From positions 1 to 10,590 of the forward strand of contig CADCWH010000182.1 in NCBI GenBank assembly GCA_902806395.1: 10,590 bases of DNA. Reading direction: 5' to 3'. The stretch is from an uncultured Thermomicrobiales bacterium (GTDB lineage: Bacteria; Chloroflexota; Chloroflexia; Thermomicrobiales; UBA6265). A program made the position numbers and the translations under genes. This document shows, one piece after another, positions 1 through 5,479 of the stretch; position 1 is the stretch's first letter, and the number at the start of each line of letters is the position of its first letter. The notes beneath the pieces are model-generated. The model saw only the letters and a list, made by a program, of their open reading frames with translations. It made no database searches and was not told where the DNA came from.

Positions 1-78
1 GGTTACCGGGACGACTCCGTCCCGGAGATAGGCCGCGACGACATCGTCATCAAGGAGGTGGAGGGCCGTGGCTTCCAT
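1..78 (-). CDS. N-terminal fragment of an unidentified protein, possibly phytanoyl-CoA dioxygenase-like
   Basis: The first 26 codons of a gene that runs off the left edge of the window, starting at an ATG (complement of 76-78). The residues look like a real protein start: an acidic, helix-like stretch (LHLLDDDVVAAYL) followed by RDGVVPV. A helix followed by 'DG(Y/V)VV(V/P)' near the N-terminus is typical of phytanoyl-CoA dioxygenase (PhyH) family Fe(II)/2-oxoglutarate oxygenases, but 26 residues are too few to be sure and the catalytic HxD...H motif lies outside the window. No Shine-Dalgarno precedes the ATG; a TATACT hexamer lies 6 nt upstream, which suggests a leaderless mRNA. The neighbour across the intergenic region is divergent. 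That this is coding is fairly likely; the family is a guess. Confidence 0.55.
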   Translation of the reverse strand, partial: MEATALHLLDDDVVAAYLRDGVVPVT

Positions 79-84
79 GCCGGT

Positions 85-90
85 AGTATA
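85..90 (-). promoter_or_regulatory. Candidate -10 element for the leaderless gene at 1-78
   Basis: The minus strand reads TATACT (complement of 85-90), five of six matches to TATAAT, and ends 6 nt before the ATG at 78. This spacing puts the transcription start at or next to the A of the ATG, which is the usual layout of leaderless genes in GC-rich bacteria. No convincing -35 is visible 16-18 nt upstream. Confidence 0.4.
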
Positions 91-232
91 CGGTCCACCC
101 GCGTCACCCGGGCCCGTCGCCGACCGATATCACTTCAGATTCGGCACGTTGGTCGGGCGAGCCGACCCGGGCAACCATTGCCGAGCGCCGGATCCACACG
201 CCACCGTGCCGACCGCGGGACCGTGCCTCCGT

Positions 233-257
233 CCCCTTCCCCACTCCCTCGAACCCC
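233..257 (-). other. Putative G-quadruplex motif
   Basis: The minus strand carries four G-runs (GGGG, GGG, GGGG, GGGG) separated by loops of 5, 3 and 2 nt, which fits the canonical G3+N1-7 pattern. It sits in the divergent intergenic region, about 155 bp upstream of the minus-strand ATG at 78, and about 160 bp upstream of the methyltransferase, on its template strand. Whether it folds is unknown; such motifs also arise by chance in GC-rich DNA. Confidence 0.4.
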
Positions 258-417
258 TCCTCCACTTCCCGGCCACCATGGGCCACTACCAGGTCCCTCG
301 TCGCCCGACGCCGTCGTCGGTCTGTCGGTACAGGGTGCCCCGTGGCAGACTAGGGGACCATGCCCCGGGCCAGGTGGCGGCCGGGTTCGGAGACGCGGCG
401 GTGACGGATGGGGAAAG

Positions 418-1152
418 ATGATGCGCTGGCCGGACGAGGCGACGTACACGGGACCGGCCGGGGTAGCGATCGTGTTCGGGGACCTGGGCGGGCAGACCAG
501 CCAAGACCTGCGAGCGGCGGGGTGGGAAGTCCGACTGGTCCGTCCGGGCGACGACGCGACGGCAGCGGACCGGGGCGACCTCGGGTCGGGAGGGGTCCTG
601 ACGATCCGGGGAGACTCGGTCGAAGCGGACGACGGGTCGGCCGACCTGGTGATCCTGATCGACGCGCTGGAATATGCGCTGGACGACGCGGCGCGGCTCG
701 CGGAGGCGGCTCGCCTGGTTCGCCCGGGAGGACGGCTGATCCTCCGGGTACCGCGTCAGACGCCGCTGGCCTGGCTGGACGCCCGGAATATCTACCGTTA
801 CCTGACGGAGGCGACGGGCCGGGGAACACCATTGCCGGAGATGCGCCGGGTCGGGTTCCGGCGACGCTACGCGCCGGAGGAGATCACGACCCTCGTCGAG
901 TCGGTCGGGCTGCGGGTACGGGGTCGCCGCCTGGGCGGCTGGGGGATGAGCGAGCTGGTCTACATCGGTGGGTCGGTGGCGTTCCGGTGGGCGCGCCCCC
1001 ACTCGCTCTTCGACCGGGCTCGTCGGGCCTACGGGACCCTGGACCACGCCGAGGCGATGGTGCCAGGAACGTATTACCTGACGCTGTTCACGGCAAAGGC
1101 CGACGGGGCGTATCCGGCCGCGACGGGACCCGCTGACCAGAGTTTGAAGTGA
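418..1152 (+). CDS. Class I SAM-dependent methyltransferase-like protein
   Basis: A 244-residue protein resembling methyltransferase type 11 proteins. Residues 75-86 (ADLVILIDALEY) fit the post-motif II/IV strand and residues 101-112 (VRPGGRLILRVP) match the conserved 'LrPGGrLil' segment. The SAM-binding glycine loop (motif I) is degenerate: residues 18-25 read IVFGDLGG where D/ExGxGxG is expected, so substrate and even catalytic activity are uncertain. The C-terminal half (GFRRRYAPEEITTLVESVGL) follows the usual pattern of these enzymes, in which a helix after the 'F(R)YAPEE' segment leads to a final strand pair. The start was chosen at the first of two adjacent ATGs; a GGGGA ends 3 nt before it and 6 nt before the second (421), so 421 is an equally good start. 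The frame stays open upstream, but that part does not look coding. The gene converges on the aldolase. Cytoplasmic; no membrane segment. Confidence 0.75.
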   Translation: MMRWPDEATYTGPAGVAIVFGDLGGQTSQDLRAAGWEVRLVRPGDDATAADRGDLGSGGVLTIRGDSVEADDGSADLVILIDALEYALDDAARLAEAARLVRPGGRLILRVPRQTPLAWLDARNIYRYLTEATGRGTPLPEMRRVGFRRRYAPEEITTLVESVGLRVRGRRLGGWGMSELVYIGGSVAFRWARPHSLFDRARRAYGTLDHAEAMVPGTYYLTLFTAKADGAYPAATGPADQSLK

Positions 1153-1172
1153 TGCCTGTCACGAGGACGGTA

Positions 1173-1219
1173 GACATCGAGCACGGGCACCGCCCGCCAC
1201 GCCCGGAGGGCACGATGTC
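1173..1219 (+). terminator. Possible weak terminator structure after the methyltransferase gene
   Basis: GACATCG (1173-1179) can pair with CGATGTC (1213-1219), enclosing a GC-rich segment that can form a short inner GGGC/GCCC stem. It begins 20 nt after the stop codon. There is no U-tract and the 33-nt enclosed segment makes it weaker than the other hairpins in this window. Confidence 0.25.
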
Positions 1220-1349
1220 ACCCCGATCAACCCGCGGCACACCGTAGGGAAACGCAGCGAGCGGCACCCGGTGCGACGCTGGCGCCCACGATCAGTCCAT
1301 CCGCCGCTCCCCGTACCAATAGCGGGGTCTCCAGGTGCCGGATCCCCCC

Positions 1350-1380
1350 GGGGTAGGTCGGTGTCGGACGGACCTACCCC
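1350..1380 (-). terminator. GC-rich hairpin terminator of the aldolase gene
   Basis: A perfect 10-bp inverted repeat: GGGGTAGGTC (1350-1359) and GACCTACCCC (1371-1380), with an 11-nt loop. It lies 16 nt beyond the aldolase stop codon and 197 nt beyond the convergent methyltransferase gene, so it fits the aldolase best but could act in both directions. There is no U-run on either strand. Confidence 0.6.
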
Positions 1381-1396
1381 AGGGCGGGCCACCGGA

Positions 1397-2827
1397 TCAG
1401 CGAGTGGCCATGGCCAGGGCGCGGAGAGCGTCCGGGACGGGGACGGGAACATCGACGGGCGGGACGAGGCGGTCGACCAAACTGGCGCTACCGGTGACGC
1501 CGAGGTTGTTCATCACCAGTTCGAAGGCGGGCTGGAGGTCGGCCATGATGCCTGCCCGGGTCTCCTCGGGGAGATCCCAGAGCTGGCGCTTGAAGGGACC
1601 GAAGCCGCGCTTGCGGGTGGTGTAGTAGAACTGCGCGTCGGTCTGGCCCTCCTTCCGCTCGTCGGCGTGGTTGGCGGCGAGGTGGGCGTAGATGGCGTCC
1701 TTGAGCTCGGCGGGCAGCGACGGGCTCTCATAGAACAGGTTCTGGAAGCCGGTCGCCAGGTGCACCTCGATGGCATTCGCCGCGGCGAAGCGGCCGAATG
1801 CCTCCTCGGGCAAGGTGCTGGCACCGTGCTGGACAGCACCGCCGAGGCCGTATTCCTCGCGGGCGGCGGCCGAGAGCTTGGCGAGGGTCTCGAAGTCCAC
1901 CTTGGCGTCGGCGATGGTGCCGTCGGCGAGGGGGACACCGCCGTGGCTGGTGCCGGTCTGGACGCTGATCTTGCTGATGCCGGGGATGGGATGGCCCGCA
2001 TCGGCGGACAGGCGCTCCATGGCGGGGACGTAGCCGCCCATGAAGGCGTGGAGGTCCTCGACGGTGCTGTTGTGGCCGCCGACCTCACCGATCTCGCCAC
2101 CGATCGAGATGGTCACGTTCTCCGGCTCGTGGTCGCGGATGAACTTCGTCAGTTCGGCGGTGCGCTCGTAGTTGGTCCGCTGCTGCTCGGGCAGGGTCGG
2201 CAGGGAGAGGTCGACCAGGGTCGAGGCGTCGACGTCGATGTTGAAGAAGCCGGCCTCGATCGCCTCGGCGGCGAGGTCGCGGACCGAGGCGATCTCGGCC
2301 TCGGGATCGACGCCGTAGTTCTTCAGGTTGGCCTGGAAGTGGTCACCTTGGATGAAGACCGGCCCCTGGTGGTTCTCCTTGATCGCGGCGGCCAATACGC
2401 ATGTCGCGTATTCGGCGGGGCGCTGGTCGGTGTAGCTCATCTCGGAACGGGCGATCTCGAAGAGGACGATCTTGTTGTCGGTCGCCCGGGCAGCGCGGAA
2501 GATGGTCCGTGCGACGTCGTAGGTCAGGCCGCGGACGTTGATCGCCGGGGCGGTGGCATTGGCGTAGGCACCCTGACCCGCGGCCAGGTAGAGATCATGG
2601 ATCGAGGCCGGAAAGGCACCGAGTGCGGGGGCGGCGCGGCGGATCAACCAACGGGCAGCAGCCCTGGGATCGTCCGCGCCGAAGACGGCGGTGTAGACCA
2701 GGCGATCGACGAGGCGGGTGCGAAAGGCGGTGGCGTCATCGATCGCGACGCCGTCTCCCTCGATGACGGCGATGCCGTCCAGGGCGCGGTGGAGGTCGGA
2801 GACGGTGGTGAAGGGCGAGATGGCCAT
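1397..2827 (-). CDS. Class II fructose-bisphosphate aldolase (zinc-dependent)
   Basis: A 476-residue class II aldolase-type TIM-barrel protein. The expected reaction is reversible cleavage of fructose-1,6-bisphosphate to glyceraldehyde-3-phosphate and dihydroxyacetone phosphate, in glycolysis and gluconeogenesis. Family marks visible in order: QGDHFQ (D162, H163, the Asp/His pair of the metal site), FFNIDVDAS (about 194-202), GGEIGEVGG (243-251, holding the metal-site Glu), TGTSHGG (291-297) and GGAVQHGAS (329-337), whose His residues are likely the other metal ligands. It is longer than the roughly 340-360 residues of FbaA, with an N-terminal helical extension and a C-terminal tail; long versions of this kind occur in Chloroflexota and related phyla. 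A sugar-bisphosphate aldolase of other specificity (such as tagatose type) cannot be excluded. The ATG at 2827 is preferred over an in-frame upstream start at 2860 because GAGGAG lies 6 nt before it. The lipoprotein gene upstream is in the same direction but 264 bp away with its own hairpin, so this is probably a separate unit. Confidence 0.88.
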   Translation of the reverse strand: MAISPFTTVSDLHRALDGIAVIEGDGVAIDDATAFRTRLVDRLVYTAVFGADDPRAAARWLIRRAAPALGAFPASIHDLYLAAGQGAYANATAPAINVRGLTYDVARTIFRAARATDNKIVLFEIARSEMSYTDQRPAEYATCVLAAAIKENHQGPVFIQGDHFQANLKNYGVDPEAEIASVRDLAAEAIEAGFFNIDVDASTLVDLSLPTLPEQQRTNYERTAELTKFIRDHEPENVTISIGGEIGEVGGHNSTVEDLHAFMGGYVPAMERLSADAGHPIPGISKISVQTGTSHGGVPLADGTIADAKVDFETLAKLSAAAREEYGLGGAVQHGASTLPEEAFGRFAAANAIEVHLATGFQNLFYESPSLPAELKDAIYAHLAANHADERKEGQTDAQFYYTTRKRGFGPFKRQLWDLPEETRAGIMADLQPAFELVMNNLGVTGSASLVDRLVPPVDVPVPVPDALRALAMATR

Positions 2828-2833
2828 CGGGCG

Positions 2834-2839
2834 CTCCTC
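2834..2839 (-). promoter_or_regulatory. Shine-Dalgarno of the aldolase gene
   Basis: GAGGAG on the minus strand, 6 nt before the ATG at 2827. This decides the start in favour of the second in-frame start rather than the one at 2860, which would place the site inside the coding region. Confidence 0.75.
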
Positions 2840-2884
2840 GGGGATGGCCGGGCCAGTCACGCTCGCCGGCCCGGCGACGGGCGA

Positions 2885-2890
2885 ATCCTA
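2885..2890 (-). promoter_or_regulatory. Candidate -10 box for the aldolase gene
   Basis: TAGGAT on the minus strand, 57 nt upstream of the aldolase ATG, in the most AT-rich spot of this intergenic region. Four of six matches to TATAAT; no clear -35 is visible at 16-18 nt spacing. Confidence 0.25.
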
Positions 2891-3003
2891 CCCCGCGCAG
2901 CCGCGAGACGGGTGCCACCGATTACGGCAGCGGCAGACGTGAAACGCAGGCGCCAGACGGCAGGGTGACGGCCGCGGTCACCGGTGAGGAGGGATGCCGG
3001 ACG

Positions 3004-3045
3004 CGACGAGACCCCGGGGACGGGAGGTCGACCGGGGTCTCATCG
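3004..3045 (-). terminator. Hairpin terminator of the cupredoxin lipoprotein gene
   Basis: Arms 3004-3017 and 3032-3045 form a 14-bp stem around a 14-nt loop. On the plus strand one position is an A/C mismatch (3007 with 3042), but in minus-strand RNA that position is a G-U pair, so the stem is continuous only in the minus-strand transcript. It lies 46 nt beyond the lipoprotein stop codon, upstream of the aldolase. No U-tract follows. Confidence 0.6.
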
Positions 3046-3091
3046 TGCCGTGGGATGCGGAGGCGGGACGACCGCATCCAGCACTGCGGAC

Positions 3092-4081
3092 TTACTGGAT
3101 CGTGAGGACACCCTCCATTAGGGCCCGGTGGCCGGGGATGGCGCAGTAGTAGGTGTACTCGCCGGCAGCCAGGTCGGCCGGGACTGGCCAGTTGACGACC
3201 TCGCCCCCGATCGGCATGTCCACCGGGGCATCATCGTTGTAGCCTTCGACGGCGAAGTTGTGGGCCGACGCGCCCAAGTTCACCAGGTCGATCGAGCCAC
3301 CGACCGGCACCGTCAGCGTCTCCTGATTCCAGGCGATATCCACGCCTTCGAGGAGGACGGGTGCGCCACCCGCCGGGGCTTGACCCGCCCCTTCGGCGGG
3401 TGGCGGGGCCGCGCCACCGCCGGAGGCGGCGTCCGCCGGTGCCGCAGCTGCGCCCCCAATGGTCAAGACGCCCTCCATCAGGGCGCGGTGGCCGGGCACG
3501 GCGCAGTAGTAGACATATTCGCCTTCGGCCAAGTCGGCGGGGACGGGCCAGTTCACCAACTCGCCGCCGATCGGCATATCGACCGGCGCGCCATCGTTGT
3601 AGCCCTCGATCGCGAAGTTGTGCGGTGAGGCACCCAGGTTCACCAGGTCGATGGAACCGCCGACAGCTACGTTGAGCGTTTCCTGATTCCAGGCGATGTC
3701 GACCGCTTCCAGGAGGACGGGTGCGCCCGCACTAGCCGGTGCTTCACCTTCGCCGGCAGGGGCCTCACCCTCGGCCGGAGGGGGAGCCTCCTCGCCTTCG
3801 GGCGCCGGGGAAGCGTTCGGATCCACGTCAGACGGGATGTCGGTCGGGGCGCCCTCGACCGGGATCCGGGTGACGGTCGGCTCCTGGGCCACGTCGATTG
3901 CCGACGAGCCACAGGCAGCCAGCAGGGCCATGGCCGGGACCGCAGCCCCATAGGCGGCCGCACGGCGGAGGACAGTCCGTCGCGAGAACCGTGTTGTCCG
4001 GGCCACCACCAGTTGACCGTTATGGTCCTGGCGTTCGGCATCGTTATCTCGCTCGTCGGCCAGGTGTCGCTGGTCGGTCAT
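3092..4081 (-). CDS. Tat-exported lipoprotein with two tandem cupredoxin domains
   Basis: A 329-residue secreted copper protein. The N-terminus carries a twin-arginine signal (FSRRTVLRRAA, R34-R35), a hydrophobic stretch and a lipobox LLAAC with the lipidated Cys at 57, so it should be membrane-anchored on the outside. A Pro/Glu/Ala-rich linker (about 75-118) leads to cupredoxin domain 1 (119-208), a 30-residue Gly/Ala/Pro linker, and domain 2 (239-328). Each domain has a complete type 1 copper set: H154, C193, H198, M202 and H274, C313, H318, M322, in the contexts PHNF/AHNF and YYCA(V/I)PGHRALM. The two domains match at 80 of 90 residues. Such proteins usually carry electrons to or from membrane oxidases or nitrite/nitrous oxide enzymes, but no partner is visible here. 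Start: ATG at 4081 with GGGAG about 10 nt upstream; the 30-residue n-region before the twin Arg is long but tolerable for Tat. Single-gene unit with a hairpin after it. Confidence 0.9.
   Translation of the reverse strand: MTDQRHLADERDNDAERQDHNGQLVVARTTRFSRRTVLRRAAAYGAAVPAMALLAACGSSAIDVAQEPTVTRIPVEGAPTDIPSDVDPNASPAPEGEEAPPPAEGEAPAGEGEAPASAGAPVLLEAVDIAWNQETLNVAVGGSIDLVNLGASPHNFAIEGYNDGAPVDMPIGGELVNWPVPADLAEGEYVYYCAVPGHRALMEGVLTIGGAAAAPADAASGGGAAPPPAEGAGQAPAGGAPVLLEGVDIAWNQETLTVPVGGSIDLVNLGASAHNFAVEGYNDDAPVDMPIGGEVVNWPVPADLAAGEYTYYCAIPGHRALMEGVLTIQ
3098..3367 (-). repeat. Cupredoxin domain repeat, copy 2
   Basis: The 270-bp segment encoding residues 239-328. It repeats copy 1 (3458-3727) with an exact 360-bp offset and no indels. 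The protein copies differ at 10 of 90 positions, while the DNA shows many silent third-position changes, so the duplication is not recent. Confidence 0.85.
3458..3727 (-). repeat. Cupredoxin domain repeat, copy 1
   Basis: The 270-bp segment encoding residues 119-208, the membrane-proximal cupredoxin domain. It pairs with copy 2 at 3098-3367; between them lie 90 bp coding a flexible Gly/Ala/Pro linker. Confidence 0.85.
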
Positions 4082-4346
4082 CAGTCAGTGTCTCCCACAT
4101 TCCGGGACGCTCCCGGACCCACGCATCAGCCCGCACCGTTTCCCGATCCCACGTCGCCCGTGTCGCATCCGTCGCGCCACGGGTCCGTCATCGCGACCGC
4201 CGGCACCGCCTACCGTGCCGGGCGTCTCCGCCAGGCGCTGGGGCTGGCCATCGCCGGTCGCCGCAATGTGTCAATGGTACAGTCAAGCGGCCCTCCCGAG
4301 TGTCGGGAAAAGCCCGCAACCGCGCGGCGTTCGGCAGGAATCGGTG

Positions 4347-4375
4347 GTCCGGACCCCACCCGGACCGGTACCGGA
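4347..4375 (+). repeat. Three CCGGACC heptamers at exact 11-bp spacing
   Basis: CCGGACC occurs at 4347-4353, 4358-4364 and 4369-4375, each followed by 4 bp (CCAC, then GGTA). The first overlaps a perfect 10-bp palindrome GGTCCGGACC (4344-4353), and CCGGTACCGG (4363-4372) joins the second and third. Heptamers with 4-bp gaps repeated every helical turn are the known layout of SARP-type activator binding sites, although the sequence here is not a standard SARP heptamer. The array ends 104 bp before the hydrolase start. Confidence 0.5.
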
Positions 4376-4390
4376 CCGCCCGGTGGCACG

Positions 4391-4421
4391 GGGCGTGATG
4401 ACGCCTGGGCGCGATGACGCC
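4391..4421 (+). repeat. Two tandem 15-bp units, candidate operator
   Basis: GGGCGTGATGACGCC (4391-4405) and GGGCGCGATGACGCC (4407-4421) differ at one base and are offset by 16 bp. Each unit is itself an inverted repeat: GGCGT/ACGCC perfect in the first, GGCG/CGCC in the second, around a central GATG. The pair lies 58 bp upstream of the hydrolase start, where a repressor or activator site would be expected. Confidence 0.45.
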
Positions 4422-4479
4422 AGTAGCTGACGACGGGTAGACGGGGACCGGCTCCCCGGAGATAGGGCGGGGCGCCGTA

Positions 4480-5379
4480 GTGACGACGAGGGACACGACG
4501 AAACCGGGAAGCGGCTTCAATGCAGGGCAGTACCCCGGCACGGCAGACACGGTGACCCACCGGGTGCACACGAACGGAACCACGTTGGCGGTCGTCGAGT
4601 ATCCCGGCCCGGCAGGCGCGGGCGCCGACGAGACGGTGGTCTCGCTGCACGGGATCGGCAGTACTGGGGCATCGTGGTGGCCGGTGGTGGACGGGCTCGG
4701 CGCCCGGTTCCGGCTGCTGGTGCCGGACCTCCGGGGTCACGGGGGATCAAGTCGACCGGACCGCGGATACCTGTTGTCCGACTATGCCGCCGACCTCGAT
4801 GGCCTGCTGGGAGCGTTCGGACTGGCCGATCCCCTCCTCCTGGGGCACTCACTAGGCGGCCTGGTGGCGCTGGAGTGGGCCCGGGGCCAGCCGGACCGGG
4901 CACGCGCCATCGCCCTGGAAGACGCACCCCTGCGGGGCGGACCGGGCGTCGTTCCACGCTTCGATGATTGGATCGCCCTGTCGAGCATGGACCCGGCCGG
5001 GGCCGCCGGCCACTACGCCCGGGAGTACCCCGACTGGTCGGCTGAGGAATGCCGGCGGCGGGCGGAGATGATCACGTCGGTAGCACCCGGAGTATTCACC
5101 GAAATGCGAACCGCCAATCTCGCCCCAGACCAGGCGGACCGGGTCGCGACGCTGGCGGGGATCAGCTCGCCGGTCCTGCTCGTCCACGGCGACTTGGCGG
5201 CCGGGGGGATGGTGGATCTCAAGGACGCGTCGCGGCTGGTGGAGACGCTGTCGGATGTGCGAACCGTCCGCATCGCCGGGGCGGGCCATAGCATCCATCG
5301 CGAGCGGCCAGAGGCATTCCTGGCGGCGGTGGTGCCGTTCTTGGCCGTTCATATCCGGGAGCATCACGTCGAATCGTGA
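4480..5379 (+). CDS. Alpha/beta-fold hydrolase
   Basis: A 299-residue hydrolase of the alpha/beta-fold family (Abhydrolase_1 type), probably cytoplasmic. The oxyanion-hole HG motif is LHGIG (56-60), the strand-turn PDLRGHGGS lies at 82-90, the nucleophile elbow is GHSLGG (122-127) with Ser124, and the catalytic His is His270 in GAGHSIHRERPEAF. The acid is probably Asp238 in LLVHGD. A cap of about 150-220 lies between the nucleophile and the acid. Families with this pattern include esterases, haloalkane dehalogenase-like and C-C bond hydrolases; the substrate cannot be told from sequence. The start is a GTG at 4480 with only a weak G-rich upstream site; the first 25 residues are polar and may not be part of the fold, and no better in-frame start is supported. 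The stop codon is inside the left arm of a strong terminator hairpin. Candidate operators lie 60-130 bp upstream. Confidence 0.85.
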   Translation: MTTRDTTKPGSGFNAGQYPGTADTVTHRVHTNGTTLAVVEYPGPAGAGADETVVSLHGIGSTGASWWPVVDGLGARFRLLVPDLRGHGGSSRPDRGYLLSDYAADLDGLLGAFGLADPLLLGHSLGGLVALEWARGQPDRARAIALEDAPLRGGPGVVPRFDDWIALSSMDPAGAAGHYAREYPDWSAEECRRRAEMITSVAPGVFTEMRTANLAPDQADRVATLAGISSPVLLVHGDLAAGGMVDLKDASRLVETLSDVRTVRIAGAGHSIHRERPEAFLAAVVPFLAVHIREHHVES

Positions 5380-5407
5380 GGTGGTCATCCGACCACCTCA
5401 CGATTCG
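5370..5407. terminator. Perfect 17-bp hairpin, bidirectional terminator
   Basis: CGAATCGTGAGGTGGTC (5370-5386) and its exact complement (5391-5407) enclose a 4-nt ATCC loop. The left arm contains the last codons and the TGA (5377-5379) of the hydrolase gene. The convergent secreted-protein gene ends 73 nt away on the other side, so the element can serve both transcripts. No U-tract on either strand. Confidence 0.8.
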
Positions 5408-5479
5408 GGGCGTTCCAGGGTCGTGGGCGCCGGGAACCATTCCGGAGACCGTCGTCTGCCTCACCCCGGCACGGACGCC

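Larger units (their letters stand above)
79..417. other. Divergent intergenic region with pyrimidine/purine-skewed tract
   Basis: This 339-bp stretch separates the minus-strand start at 78 from the plus-strand methyltransferase-like gene. No reading frame in it has a convincing start, Shine-Dalgarno or protein-like composition. In-frame upward extension of the methyltransferase through this region gives an Arg/Pro-rich, low-complexity peptide that does not look coding. The region contains a strongly pyrimidine-rich segment at 226-270 (39 of 45 bases on the plus strand), which includes the G-quadruplex-type motif listed separately. It should also hold the methyltransferase promoter, but I cannot pick one out. 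Confidence 0.6.
4082..4479. other. Divergent intergenic region with candidate operator arrays
   Basis: This 398-bp region separates the lipoprotein gene (minus) from the alpha/beta hydrolase (plus). Minus-strand frames crossing it lack protein-like composition and overlap the hydrolase. Its hydrolase-proximal part holds two repeat arrays, described separately: three CCGGACC heptamers at 4347-4375 and two 15-bp units at 4391-4421. A short hairpin, CGGGGA (4442-4447) with TCCCCG (4453-4458), lies 21 nt before the hydrolase start, in its likely leader. TTGACA and TTGACT appear on the minus strand near 4271-4288, but no -10 follows at usable spacing. Confidence 0.5.

Noticed and set aside
58..417. 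Upstream in-frame extension of the methyltransferase gene
   Set aside because: The added 120 residues are Arg/Pro/Gly-rich without motifs, overlap the N-terminal gene on the other strand, and no Shine-Dalgarno supports a start there; the double ATG at 418/421 has a GGGGA site.
1271..2968. 565-codon plus-strand open frame opposite the aldolase
   Set aside because: It is the antisense shadow of a clearly identified aldolase; its product is a Val/Gly/Asp-rich low-complexity chain without domain signs.
4271..4288. TTGACA and TTGACT on the minus strand as -35 boxes for the lipoprotein gene
   Set aside because: Nothing like a -10 follows at 16-18 nt for either hexamer, and they lie nearly 200 bp from the start codon.
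4210..4740. Minus-strand open frame across the divergent region and the hydrolase 5' part
   Set aside because: It runs antisense to the hydrolase's conserved HG motif and has an Arg/Pro-rich composition; it is a shadow frame.
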